This document shows positions 12,301-24,462 of a stretch of 64,000 nt of DNA, one piece after another. The position numbers were made by a program, and so were the translations under genes. Source of the stretch: Elysia crispata (Eukaryota; Mollusca; Gastropoda; Plakobranchidae). Numbering within the stretch: the first letter of the stretch is position 1; each line of letters starts with the position of its first letter. The stretch is taken from the NCBI GenBank assembly GCA_033675545.1, contig JAWDGP010006885.1, positions 174,501 to 238,500 on the forward strand, read 5' to 3'. The notes beneath the pieces were generated by a model. That model was not told the DNA's origin, ran no database searches, and was given only the letters and a program-made list of their open reading frames with translations.

Positions 12301-15300
12301 TGGAAATTTTCTTTCACCTATAAAATTGGTAAATTATTCTAATCCTTATTCAAGTTTTAAATATATAGAATAGCCAATAAAGGTTATAACACTGGAACAA
12401 CAATGTAAAATCTATTTCTATAAAAATATCTGGATAAAAAAAGGAATATGTTAAAATGTTTGTTAAAGTTTCACCACATCACTTTTGATGTAACCAGAGA
12501 AGTGGTATGATTTTATTTGGAAATTGAAAACAAAAATCACCACTACCTTCTTCTCATGAATTCTCTAATTCAAATATTCAGTGGCATAAGGTAAATCTTT
12601 CCTTTTCATATGCATTTCATGTAAATAGTTATCTATTTCACAGACACTGAGATAGTCATATATGTAATTAAATAGAAGTACAAAAAATAACGAACTTGTT
12701 TTAACTTATACAAAGTTAAGAAGTAGCTAGGTAATATACAACACACTGATTACCTGAATAATGGAGACATAGCACCAGTGAACAGCTTGGCCCCATCGGG
12801 TGAACATGCCAATAAGGGCACACCTCCTCTAGTGTTTGACCTCAACGGAATTCCTTGTTCTTTTGGCACATCCCACACCTATCATTACATATAAAAAATA
12901 AAAATTCTCTCACATTCCTTTTTTTTTGGTCAAGAATGCTTTATGGGGTATGGATCATTAAAATACTTTCCACTATTAAATTACATATCTAGCTTTTTGG
13001 TAAATAATAAAAATTTAATGCTCCCACCAAAAAGTTTCAGAGAAATTTGCATTTGCAATTTACCAATTTTTTTTACCAAGTTTGTATTGCCAAATTGAGA
13101 ACAAAATTAATGTTTCCAATGCCGGTTCAGACCTTGTTCCTCCATGAGATATCTTTGTAAGGCTTTCTAAAACATGAATAATATGAATATGAAGAAAATC
13201 ATCAATCAAAGTTAATTTGAAAAAAAATTTTAATCAGCCAACAGTATGAGTAATTTGAAAAAAAAAAAAAAGGTCAAAGTTTTCAAAACGTTGAGAATCA
13301 TCAATATATCCAAACTAAAGCTCAAATTGATCAAAGTCATCTATTTCTATATCTTGGCTTAAAATTAATTTTTCACAGAAAAGTAATACACGGAAAATAA
13401 ATTTATTCCTTAACACATAAGATGTAATTGATAAAAAAAATTCCTAAAGAATCATAAATAGCTTAAAGCTCTTACAATTATCGAGGCGTGCAAGGGCGAG
13501 GCAGATATCAATCTATCCCCACTTGGAGTCCAAACCAGACTGGTCACAGGGTTATGTCCACTAAACTGCAGTATTTGAACACAGCTTGATGAGGGTCTTG
13601 CAAACAGGAGAAGACCAAGCAGTCAACATCAAAGTAAAGCATTGCCCAAATAATTTACAATAAATTCAAGTCAAATTGTTTCTAATTCTGGCCCTTGCTG
13701 GGTAAGAGTATCAGTTTTTAGAATTTTGTCTGTTTTTCTACTTTAATAACATTTCTGCACAGTGATGAGCCTTATGGCCTTAAAATCTTTACAGGCTTTA
13801 TTCTAAAGAAAAAAAAAAAGATTAAGTTTATCTAAGCAGCAAAAATAAAGTACCATAGTGCACCATACTGACAACAATCTAAATCTTTTCTATAATTCAA
13901 ATCAAATCGGTGGAAACCGCATTTGACATTGTTTTGAAATTCAATTTTCCATGAATTCTCTTCCTATGCTCCTAGGTGTTCTGAAATCAACCTTTATTTC
14001 TACTTCCCTAGACCTTTTAAAAGCTTTGGTTAAAATATGCTAGACAGAAACCTGTGTAATCATCATACAGAAAAATATGCAGGAAACATCTTTAATAATC
14101 TAATATTTAGCTAAAAAATTCAATGTTGAAAAAAAAAAACTGTCACAGCTTTCTGCGATATTTATAAAAGTCTGAATGCAATCCATAAATATAAAATCTA
14201 AACAAGCAAAGAAAACAAAATATGATTAATTAGATGCACAAATGTTAATTTAATAATTTATGTCACCTGCCTTGTACATAATTTTAAACTCCTTATGTTC
14301 CATTCAAAATAATACTTTAAAAATCCTTACATAAAAAACAATTGTGTTGTCAGGGTTAATGAAAAACTTCTTTTAAAGCACATTTGATTGATCAGGGTTT
14401 CTTCGATAAAAATTAAAAACATAAGTGTTGCATTTTGTGATAAAGCATATTCACCTAGAAGCTAAAGAAGTAGGTTCCACATGCCATATCAAAACACATG
14501 ATTGACAAGCAACTGCCAGCACTGAAGATGACAGAGGCCTTTAAAAAAAAAACCAACAAGAACTGAATAATGGTCAAAGAGATGTCCATAACACATGAGC
14601 AAAAATTCAAACACCATGGAAAACATATGAAGTAAATGTTTAAGTCATAAAAAGCTGGGCAAAATTCTTAGCTCCAAGTCCTGCAAGGTCAATAGTACAA
14701 ATTACTACAGAATCATAGATAGAGAAAGCAGCAAAAAGTGGTTAATGGATTTTTTAAGACCAAATGTTTCTTTATATCTTTGAATTGTACATGCCTGTTC
14801 TTAAGATAGTTTTATGTCCAACTTCACATTTCATTTCATGAGATTTAAAAAGAAAATTGTTTAGACCGACATTTCTGACAAAAACCTGATTTCTAATTTG
14901 TTTGAATAAACTGACTAATTAAAGTATTATCCAACTTAAGCAAATGGCAGAGCCATGTATCTTCATCGGTAATTTAAGTTTTTTACTTGTCAAATCGACA
15001 TATCTGAAGTTTTTATGTTGACGATCAAACGTTTTATTGTATTTTTCTCGAGAACACAAAATCTGCGATATGTCTGTTTGCCTTTGGGGGCAAGTATTCT
15101 TCACACTATTGGAAAGTATCAATCAACATTCAACTGTACACAAAAAGGTTATTCAGGGAAATCAAATCAAATCAAAACAAGATCAAAATCGTTTGTAGGA
15201 CAAGGACATGATACACTTACTGCCATGCTAAATCAATTACTTGTCTCTGTAGCCTATGCTTCAACAAGGGACTGAGAGAGTTATTTAAAGAGAACACTCG

Positions 15301-18300
15301 CACAGAACTATCCCTCAAGGCAACAGCAACTTTGGGTATACAAGGGTGCCATGCCAAGGCTTGCACTGGGCTTTTTGTCCTTTCATGAGAAGCAAAATAA
15401 AGTTTAAAAAATTGTATTAAATAGATATGAGTAAACATGAGAGGAAAGTGCAAATATCAAAGCCAACATGGAGCTTTATTCATGTGAAAGTGTAAACTTA
15501 GTCTGAAAAATGGACGTAGCTAGTCTATTTTTTTTTTTTACAAGACTAGTCTGTATTCATGGCAAATTTTGGACATAGACTAGCTACATCAAAAAGAAGG
15601 GAAAGTTTCTAAAATGTGGAAGCCAGGATGAAATTTTAAGGAAATGAGTTTAAATGTTGAAAAAGTAAAAACCATAATTAGATCCACTACTATTTCTTTA
15701 TTCCTATAAAATGATGGATAAAGTGTTTCACTTTCATCCAAATTAACATTGTACATCTAAATTATGAAAATGTATAAGAGGGCTTGAAAATATCATTTAT
15801 GCTGCTAAAATGGTCAGATTTGACTGTTAAACCATCCACTCTTACATGAAGGACATAGAAGTAAGCATTATTTATTTTTGTAGGGAACAAATAGACTTGC
15901 CCCTAAAAGTTAGTACTTAGTCCAGCCTTGAGGCAAGTGTAACTTTATGCCAAAATTTTGTACTAGGAAATTTCCATGAACAGATTGTAGGATTAAATTT
16001 TTGGGCCTAACCCCTCTCATGAGTACAGCAAGTGGTCCCTCTTTTCTGTCTCCTTTGTCGCCACCATTGCTTAACATTTTTTTTTAAATCCCAAATATCA
16101 GATTTTTAAGGAAAGCATATTTTTTGTGGCCCTCTTTTAAGGATTGTGGCTGTTCAAAAATATAGCAATGCTTAACAATAAGAATAACTGATCGTCTCCC
16201 CTATTGATGGGCACCTAAGTGAGATGGATTTCCTTTCCAGTAGTGCAAGCCCATAAAACACTAAAGAAATTAATGTCAAACAACATCTTAAGTTATGGAT
16301 GTGTCTTGGAGTATCTTAAATACTGAACTTCCCACTTCATCATGCTGTAAATATCTAAAGCAATTAAAAGACTAAAAAAAGAGGAAAAAATCAAAGAAAA
16401 GGTAAATTTTGCTATAAAAAATTTTTATTTTAATAAAGAAAACAAGTGAATGAAAACTTTCTAATCACACAAGGATATAACAAGAAAAAAAAACTGTTTT
16501 ATTTTTATAAAAACACAAAAAAAAGTAAAAAAAATAGTTTTGTTTTAATCAAAAGACAAGTGCATAAAAATTTACCTATTACACAAGGATATAGCATATT
16601 CAAATTTTTGGAAAAGAATATATTTTATATCATATGTAGAACTTAAAATTTACCCACCAGTTTGACACATGTGTATATTTTGATAATAATTCTGTGGTTG
16701 AAAGCTGAAATAAAAAAAAGACTTTTTCAATGACTTTAAAAGAACATAAAACAAATTTTGAAAAGAGCCCAGAAACTGAGAAAGCTCAAAATTGGCAATT
16801 ACCTCTTTTTCATATAATTCTTTGCAATGAATAATTTCAAAGAAGCATCACTGATTTGATTAAAATATGAAAAAAAAAAATATTCACAATATCTTCACAA
16901 TAGCAACATAAGACAGCACGACAACTAAAGATTTAGATATGACAAATGAATATTGTCAAAAGCCTCCCCAAAGCCAATCCTTCATTGATAACTTACAGAA
17001 GAGTTAGGGTATAACAACTCCTTCAGATCTGCTAACTTTTGGAGCGTCCTTTTACATACTGATGATAGCGCTGTAGGAACTGGGGTAAGAGAGAAAAAAT
17101 AGGAACTGTCTATGGAATCATTTCTTAGCAGAATAGAAACGTTTGATTTCGGAGCTGGATTATTAGGCTTATGGAAATGAAATGATATTTCTTGATAAAA
17201 ATTTGGTGCTTAAATTTCTGATAGTATAGCTAGAAATCTTAAACTTGGTAAAGTTGGACCTCAAAAGTTTTTTAAAAAATGTATCAAAACCTTCACCAAC
17301 TCATTTGTTTGTCATGGTAATGATAATGGTGACCATTTTGGAAACTAAGAAATAAAATTTGAAACGCTAAAACTAAAATAGTAAAAAAATTGATCAATAT
17401 GATCACTCTGAAACTTTGCACAGGCAGAGACAAACATATTTTTAAGGTTTAATCATTTCTGGAAACAATTTTTTTCCCCATAAAATAACAAGTAGGGTGG
17501 GAAAAATAGATATCTAGAAAGCTCAAACACAAAATACAAAATGTAGTCAGTAATATGTGTGGAGTTACTTTAGAAAAAAAGAACTTGAGTTTTAGCAAAA
17601 ATTATTAATAAGAGTGAAATTAAAAAAAACTCTTTTGAATGACCTAAATAGTTTGCTGCGCTGTGTAATAAGGTTGATGAGGAGAAACAGCTGCCTAATT
17701 GATATTCAGTACATAAAGACAATTTTGGTAATTTTGGGGGGGCGGGGGGCGGTGGGGGAGCGTTGTGGGCAGATATTTTTCAGTAACATAAATCATATCT
17801 ATGCACCAGGGTTTTTTTTATCTAGAAAAAATCATGATTTAACAAGGATGGTATCTTGATGGCGATTTTTTTTTTCTGTGACAACCAGATCCTCAATTCT
17901 CCTCTTTCAGGAATTTTTTAAGAGCTTCTGTCAGCTGAATTTGACTGCAATATGAAATTATGTTTTTTTTTTTAGTTTGTGATTGTCCGGCAGTCCATAT
18001 TTTTTCTAACTTTTCTTCAAAAGTTCAGTGCAGCAAATGATTATACCCTCACTGATTACTTACAACAACAAAAAAAGTTTATTATACTATTTCATGTATT
18101 GCACAGTAAGGCAACATTGTGAAAAATTTGAAAGTACAGAGAACTTAACTATTAGATAACTACGAAAATTCATTTGAATTTCATACAAAATATGCATATT
18201 TCTCGAACACACAAATTTTCTTAACTATTTCCACAGTTCATTTTGCTACTTACGAGGTAAAACAGTTGCTAGCATGTGAAGAAGACCTTTTTCAGACCTA

Positions 18301-21300
18301 AGAAGATCAAGGAAATCATCAACATATTGTAAAATTTAATTCTGAGATTTTTTTAGGCCTTCATGAAGTGAGCAACTCTGCAACCTGCTCCCAGTGGAAA
18401 TGCCACAGAAAAGTTACCAGTCACCTTAAATTAGCTCTATTGATTTGGAATGTTTATTGCATAGTTAATATCAGCATGCGATACATTTCAAAAGCAATTG
18501 TCTCCTATGCAAATATATTTAAAGACATGTATCAAATCTTAAAGTAGGGATTTTTATACTGTCAACATCAAATACTTCTTAGATATTAAATTCTTCCAAA
18601 GACACTTTATAATATACAGTGGAACCCAATTAGATTGAACATGGATCCCTTGAAATCATGAATTCCTCGAAGTCATCCATTTTTCCTTTCTGATACTCTC
18701 TTTATTCCCTTCTTATTTTTACGTTTTCGTAAAATCATGTTTTCTTTGAACAATCAGTCCTCAATAAGAGAAAGAAAATGTTCGCTTCCTAAGAAATTTG
18801 ACAGACTCTGACTTTCATCCCATTCGCAGATCTTAAATTACCATCAAGTGCTCAACACAACTATTGTTATTCTTCAAATAAGCAAGCCTAACCTCTCCCT
18901 TCCACAATTTGTGGACAAGCAACCTAGCCTTTTATCCCTAGTCACCAGCAAGAGAGACAATCCCTCTTCCACCCCAACTTGCTGTAGCTTGTCATAGGTA
19001 ATGATGACATCTTTCTGAGCCCACTCCTTGCTTAATCAATCAGTACATGGGTGTAAAAAAAAGCTGGTGGGACCGATCTCTTAATTGACAGTTAGGACGC
19101 CAGATACCTCAAAAGGTAGAATGTTGGACTGACAATAGTGAGCTCTGTGTTTAATTCTTTGTCGGGTCTTCTAGTGGGCTTAGGCCTAGCTCTGCTTTGA
19201 CAGACATCCTAGGTCTAGGTTAAAGATTTTTTAGGAACTAGCAATGTTCATAGTATTTGAAGGTCGACTTTAGGTTGAATGCACCCCTAGCTAGATAGAA
19301 ATTTATGACTGCGATCTTAATGTAGACCTAGAATCTAGATATAGCATCAATAGCTCAAGATCCAATAGGCGCTGGGGTTTGAAGACAAGGTTTTACATAA
19401 AATGAGTTGGGAATGACAGATCAGCTTGTTCAAAGGCATCTGTCTTCCGTCAGCTATTTGAAATACTAAAAGTAGGGAACTATCCATGTAATGCTCGGAA
19501 TTGCATGGAGGAAGCCAAGAAAACAGAAAGTCTCTATACGTTGTTAACTACTTCCAAATAAAATTGTTCGAATATAAAATATTCCTCAATAAATTCAAAG
19601 AATCTGTACTCCACTGCATAAAACTTTTAAGTGAATATTAAAAAAAATGTTAATTTTAATCTTATTCCATTGTTCAAAATAAGGCCAGTAATAAACCCAA
19701 ACTAAACTAAACAAAAAACTGCATATATAACTATTTCTCTATCATTACAAATAAACATTTTTCTGACACTTTAACATTACCAGATCTTAAAAGCTTGCTT
19801 CCATGGCCCTTGCCCGTATGACAAGAAGGCCATTTCGGCATTTTCGCAATGTGCTGTAGCTCTGTTTTCAGGTTCACTTTGGATGTTGATTTCCGGATAA
19901 TTCAGAGGCTGAAAAAAAAAGAAAATGCAACATGAAATTGTAATGTTACATCAAAAGTTCAATAAACAATTCATGTATCTGTAAATTCAGTAAATTTTTT
20001 TCAAATTAGTCGATAATTATAAATTATAAATAAAGCTTCTAATAAATTCTATGCAAAAGCACCTTTATTGAAAATCCCAATTTACATGGTGAGGCAAATT
20101 AGGATCAGATTTAAACTATTCTTAGTGTAAATTCTAGGAGTGAAATCACAAATGCAATGCTACATTTGACATTTTAAATAATTTTTTTTTTCAAATCTTG
20201 TAGGCCTATTTCTATAAGTTAATTACATTTGATTATCAGGTATCTCCTTACATTATATTACCTCTATAAAAAATTAACAAAAGAACAATTTACTTCTTAC
20301 AGCTAAAGGTTTTTCCAATGAAGATGACTTGAAATCAGTCCAAAAGAGTCTGTTCTCAAATATGTATTGAATGAAAAAAAGGCTCTTAAAACTTAAATAA
20401 ATTCCTCTATAACTTGCTATTTCAAAAGAGCGAAAAATCTCAATTCCATTTTGATATGGGATTTTCACTGATAATTTGTTTCTGAAAATTCAATATGTTC
20501 ATGATGTGATATATGACGAGCAATTTATTTGGACTGGGTTTAAGTCAGATCATGTTTTAAAAGAATATGAATTATGTGATACACCTTTAATTCATTGAAA
20601 ACTTACCGAAGATATTGGCAATGATTCAGGACCTTCCCTCATAAGACCATCTTGCTCAAACACAGTCACATAACTTCTGCGCGGAGGTGGGGGAAACTGC
20701 AACAAAATACTAGCCATGGTGCACACTTTCTCCTAAAATTGTTCTTATTCAGTGATTGGCACTTCTGAAGAAGATCAAATATTTTGTACAAAATACTAGC
20801 TTTCGCACACCAAATTTTGATACACAATGTACTTGCAAAAGCTGAGCATATATATATATTTTTCAACACCAATATTTATTTATCCAATAAACTAAAAGTT
20901 ATAAAGTACATACTTCTTAAATATTAAAAAAAGATTTTACAGAGTTTTCTTCTATATCATATGGGGAATAGCTACAATCATGGTTGCATTATTTCACCCT
21001 CAAAACTCCCATAAGTCGTTCTTTCAGGGATGAGAACTGAACAAAATTTTTTACTCAACTTTTGAAATCAGTCAATCATGCAAGAAAGTAGGCTGATGCA
21101 TATCTTTGTTGTTGCCTTTTCAGCTGTCTTGCTCCCATGAATCTATATTAAAATTAAATCATCTTGATCTAGATTTCTAGATCCAGGCCTTAAAATTCTA
21201 GATCTAGGGCAGACAAATTACAATTTAAAGTCGTAAGAAGATAGATCTATTTTAATTCTGTCAGAAATATTTTTAAGAAATATTAGTTTGAGAAATTCAA

Positions 21301-21643
21301 CTTTATTTTTTTTTGTTGAGGGTAGGTAGTCAAAAGACTGCCTTCAATTTGCAAGAATATGTACATAGGCCTAATCAAGAACTTAAAAATAAACCTGAAA
21401 ATCTATCAATCAGCTACAGATCCCTAACAAACCCACTTTGAACTCCATCGTCTGACGAAACTGTAGAACTAAGGGTAAATTTTTTCAGTGTTTTGGTTGT
21501 CTTACTCCGGGGGTGAGAATAATAAATTATTTCCCTCCCTCCACAAAAAAAAAAAAGAAACAAAATACAAAAAAGCAAAACAAAACACCACCGAGCGTCA
21601 GATCTAGATATACCTCGATAACGGTAAAAATGCACATCGACAT
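5959..21643 (-). CDS. AAAS: Aladin, nuclear pore WD-repeat nucleoporin (16 exons)
   Basis: ALADIN is a WD-repeat beta-propeller subunit of the nuclear pore complex, anchored through NDC1. Coding exons in transcript order, given in plus coordinates: 21614-21643 (tentative), 20607-20696, 19781-19908, 18254-18297, 16997-17070, 16658-16704, 15221-15379, 14455-14538, 13476-13596, 12754-12878, 11805-11865, 11076-11263, 9258-9325, 7269-7344, 6365-6449, 5959-6036. The fifteen secure exons total 1428 bases and every junction keeps phase, giving 475 residues plus exon 1; human aladin has about 546. Landmarks match aladin throughout: [15 protein letters not shown] at the N end, [101 protein letters not shown]-like VLELLPR, and [18 protein letters not shown]. 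The C-terminus stops soon after this point, so the disordered tail seen in vertebrates is absent or short. All introns are under 2 kb. Confidence 0.95.
7964..9092 (-). mobile_element. TA-flanked DNA transposon copy A (non-autonomous, pogo/mariner-like ends)
   Basis: About 1129 bases, bounded by CAGTGGAGCACGG at the left and the complement of CAGTAGAACACGAC at the right. TA dinucleotides directly flank both ends, the target duplication expected of Tc1/mariner/pogo elements. No transposase frame is visible. It is homologous over its whole length, in opposite orientation, to the element at 18617-19616, and carries about 100 extra internal bases relative to that copy. It lies inside an aladin intron. 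Confidence 0.75.
8425..8510 (-). other. tRNA-like segment inside transposon copy A
   Basis: Read on the minus strand, TAGCTCAAAAGGTAGAATG resembles a pol III A box region and AGTTCAAACCT resembles a B box (consensus GGTTCGANTCC), with tRNA-like spacing. The same segment is present in copy B, so it was part of the element before it spread. It is not a functional tRNA as far as I can see. Confidence 0.5.
11076..15379 (-). CDS. AAAS: Aladin central WD-repeat exons
   Basis: Exons 15221-15379, 14455-14538, 13476-13596, 12754-12878, 11805-11865 and 11076-11263 encode the central beta-propeller. Tryptophan-bearing strands (LAW, LIW, LVW, VWDV, RIWE, CWSPDG) recur at blade spacing. The exon 11076-11263 donor is best placed at gtaaga; a shift to gtgtaa two bases earlier in the transcript would break phase with the next exon. 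Confidence 0.94.
15516..15587. repeat. Short inverted repeat in an aladin intron
   Basis: Perfect 13-base arms GTAGCTAGTCTAT (15516-15528) and ATAGACTAGCTAC (15575-15587) enclose 46 bases that include a T run and a small internal palindrome around AGACTAGTCT. This could form a hairpin in DNA or pre-mRNA; it may be the remnant of a tiny foldback element. Confidence 0.6.
16658..20696 (-). CDS. AAAS: Aladin N-terminal exons
   Basis: Exons 20607-20696 (Pro-rich [17 protein letters not shown]), 19781-19908 (ends [10 protein letters not shown]), 18254-18297 ([14 protein letters not shown]), 16997-17070 and 16658-16704 ([16 protein letters not shown]). They correspond to the human N-terminal region before the propeller. 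Small exons of 44, 74 and 47 bases are supported by exact phase agreement and good splice sites; the 16658 donor is gtgggt, weaker than the rest. Confidence 0.9.
18617..19616 (+). mobile_element. TA-flanked DNA transposon copy B, inverted relative to copy A
   Basis: 1000 bases from CAGTGGAACCCAATT to the complement of CAGTGGAGTACAG. The left flank is TA; the right flank is CA, consistent with a mutated TA target duplication. Shared internal landmarks with the complement of copy A include CTCTTTATTCCCTTCTTATT, GCTTAATCAATCAGTA, GGTAGAATGTTGGACTGA and GGCGCTGGGGTTTG-like text. There is no coding capacity. It lies in the aladin intron between the exons at 18254-18297 and 19781-19908. Confidence 0.75.
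19090..19170 (+). other. tRNA-like segment inside transposon copy B
   Basis: GATACCTCAAAAGGTAGAATG (A-box-like) and GTTTAATTCTT (B-box-like) correspond to the minus-strand segment in copy A but are more decayed. Confidence 0.45.
21614..21643 (-). CDS. AAAS: Proposed first coding exon of aladin
   Basis: An ATG at 21643 reads [10 protein letters not shown] and ends at a gtatat donor in phase 0, the phase needed by the next exon (FPPPP...). A second ATG three codons in would give MCIFTVIE, loosely like the human start MCSLGLFPPPP. There is no other support; a transcript could place the start elsewhere upstream. Confidence 0.35.
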
Positions 21644-22048
21644 GTAGTTGTTCTAACTTGTTTAGAACTGGATCTTTAGTTCTATTTTGTGAAAAGAGAT
21701 GTGAGGGTCTGAAACTAGAGCTATAAATGTAAAGCCCCTGACCACTAAGACGATAATATTGCGGTGCACAACATTCGTGAAGAAGCATTCAAAACGGAGC
21801 TAAGATTGAATGCTTTTGAAAATGAAAGGAAAAGTACACAGTATAGGCCAGATTGTCTTTTTGTACCCAATTTTTGTTTGATTTTATTTTTTCACTGAAA
21901 ATTTCACTGTAAAATGTTAAGTTTCACGAAACCTTTCAAGAAATCGTTGTTAAGTCCACTACCAATGACTAAAAGAAAATTCAAATTATAATTAGACCAG
22001 GAAACAGTGGTTCTCCTGCTACAAGATAAACTCTGAACTCTTGTCTTG

Positions 22049-22180
<132 letters not shown>

Positions 22181-22436
22181 TGAAGCGAGGGATGTGTACG
22201 TTGGGCAGAATGAAAGAGGTGGAGGGTGGTGAAATGCAAGCTGAAGGGGAACAGTTTTGTAGGCTACACGCAGTGATGAAAATTGGATGACTATAAGGAG
22301 AGGCCGCCTCAATAAAAACAACAACTTTGAGGAACATGGCAATAAAGAAGAAAAACGAGACGCAAAGAAATTCTTAGAAAAAAATCTCAAGAAAAGTCAG
22401 TTACCCTGTTTATAATCAAAAGTATTTGTGAAAGGT

Positions 22437-22460
22437 TTTTTTTTTTTTTTTTTTTTTTTT
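22437..22460. repeat. Poly-T tract
   Basis: Run of about 24 T followed by CCCCC; possibly the tail of an old minus-strand retroposon, but no body is recognisable. Confidence 0.8.
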
Positions 22461-23560
22461 CCCCCATTCGAGCGTTTTTGTATTTTTTCTTGACTCTGAC
22501 TTGCTCATCTTGAGAAATGCCAACACTTTGCTTTTGATATATCAATATTTATCAGCACAAACACTAGCCAAACTTGAAGCGGAGCTGTTAAACAAAACAG
22601 ACTTTGACTTATAAATATTGATAATTATGTTAGAGATAGAGAGAGGAAAAGAGAGAAGAAAAGAGTGGCAAGTAGTTAGACATACGGGCAGGTGGGGGCA
22701 AAGAAAGGATAAATGCAAATTTTAATTCCTTTTTCTTTCTTATTTATTTTTAGTTTATTTCCACTGTATTGGTTTAAACGTGCGAAAATGTTTACTTTGA
22801 AATTAACGCTGATCAAGGATGATCAAGTAAATAACTCGAAACAGGTTGGCTTACCGGCACCAGCCTATAGCCAGTGAAGCGCTCTATTACTGACTCCTTC
22901 GCATATTACAGATTCCGCGTTTAAAGCCCATGTCAGACAGCCTAATGGTGCGATCGAATCTTTTCTTGTCTCTGGCGTAAGAGGAGATTTTCTTTTGCCT
23001 AATTTTCCTATATCAAGATCCGAACAAAACTCAATAAACTGATCAATATAAAATTCAACCAGCCAGTTAGGAAATTCCAGTGTTTTCCTATGATAGTGCG
23101 GAAACTGACGATGAAATCGATTGTACGGTACCTGTTAGGCCTTCTAAGGAAAACCGTATATATACATGTATTGTTTTTTAATTTTAAATCACTATCATCC
23201 AAATCTCAAATGAATTTTTTCCATATTTGTTTTTAAATTTTAGCCGATTAAAAAAAAAAAAGGCGTGCATGGGGATCTTGTATCGTAGCGTCTCCTAACA
23301 CGAAAGAAGTTGAAAGGTGTGGAAAATAAATCAGCTCACAACATTCACTTGTATTCAAAGAACATCGTCAGTAATCACCATGATTGATCAAGGTAAAGTC
23401 AAGTTTTTAAAGCTCTGATCTGGCTGCTAAATCATAATTATTGCGGATTCTATCTATTAAAATAATGGTTCTAATCTACGCATAAATACCTTAGACCTAT
23501 ACCAAAGAAGATCTAGCCTCAAGTCTTGAAGAGATATAACTAACACACACGCACACATAA

Positions 23561-23561
<1 letters not shown>

Positions 23562-23625
<64 letters not shown>
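23562..23625. repeat. (TA)n microsatellite
   Basis: About 32 uninterrupted TA dinucleotides directly preceding the tRNA-like SINE. Confidence 0.97.
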
Positions 23626-23626
<1 letters not shown>

Positions 23627-23628
<2 letters not shown>

Positions 23629-23760
23629 GTAGTTCAGTAGGCTTGTCAAGAGCACTGGTCTGACAACTTAAAGATTCCAATTTGAAACTTAAGTTCGATT
23701 TCATCTTTCTATCTTTATCTTTAACACATACACTCTCTCTTGTCGATGAATTTCTTGCTC
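23627..23760 (+). mobile_element. tRNA-derived SINE-like sequence
   Basis: GGTAGTTCAGTAGG (A-box-like) starts near 23628 and AGTTCGATTTC (B-box-like) near 23692, with an anticodon-arm-like stretch CTGGTCTGACAACTTAAAG between them. The 60-base spacing fits a pol III promoter of tRNA origin. The body after the B box is T/C-rich and cannot be assigned. Confidence 0.5.
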
Positions 23761-24153
23761 ACTCTCATTCTCTATTTTCCTTTTTTTTTTCGATCCATCT
23801 CTATATTTCATCTTTTCATCTATGTTTTTATAAATTAGTTTCATATTGAAAATCAAATTAAAAAAAAAAATCAATAAAAAAAAAGAAGTAATCAAAGCCT
23901 CGATTTTGACAAAGAGTAAAAAGAGATACATTCCTCGGTGCAAGGATATCTAGGAAAATTACAAAGGAGAATTTACTTGGTCTTATGAGTTCATTGCTTA
24001 AAATAATATCTTTTAACTTAGTAAACTATCACACCCCTTTCCCGGATTTGAGTCAAGGTGAAAGGTTCGAAAAGTTGGGTTTTTCCAGCACTCGCTGACG
24101 AGAAAAGTGACTATGTCTAATGACACAGCGATAACGGTTGTCTGCGCTGACTT

Positions 24154-24154
<1 letters not shown>

Positions 24155-24222
<68 letters not shown>
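24155..24222. repeat. (GA)n microsatellite
   Basis: About 33 GA dinucleotides without interruption. Confidence 0.97.
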
Positions 24223-24224
<2 letters not shown>

Positions 24225-24330
24225 ATAAGCTGCTATTGACACTGGTGCTATGTCCTCAAATCGATATTATTTAAATTTAACTTATAACTTATATCACTTT
24301 CGTATCTCTAGAAATGCATTTATAGGAGAA

Positions 24331-24462
<132 letters not shown>

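Noticed and set aside
22840..22990. Alternative first exon of aladin with a gtaagc donor near 22852
   Set aside because: No in-frame ATG without a stop before the donor; it could only be a non-coding exon.
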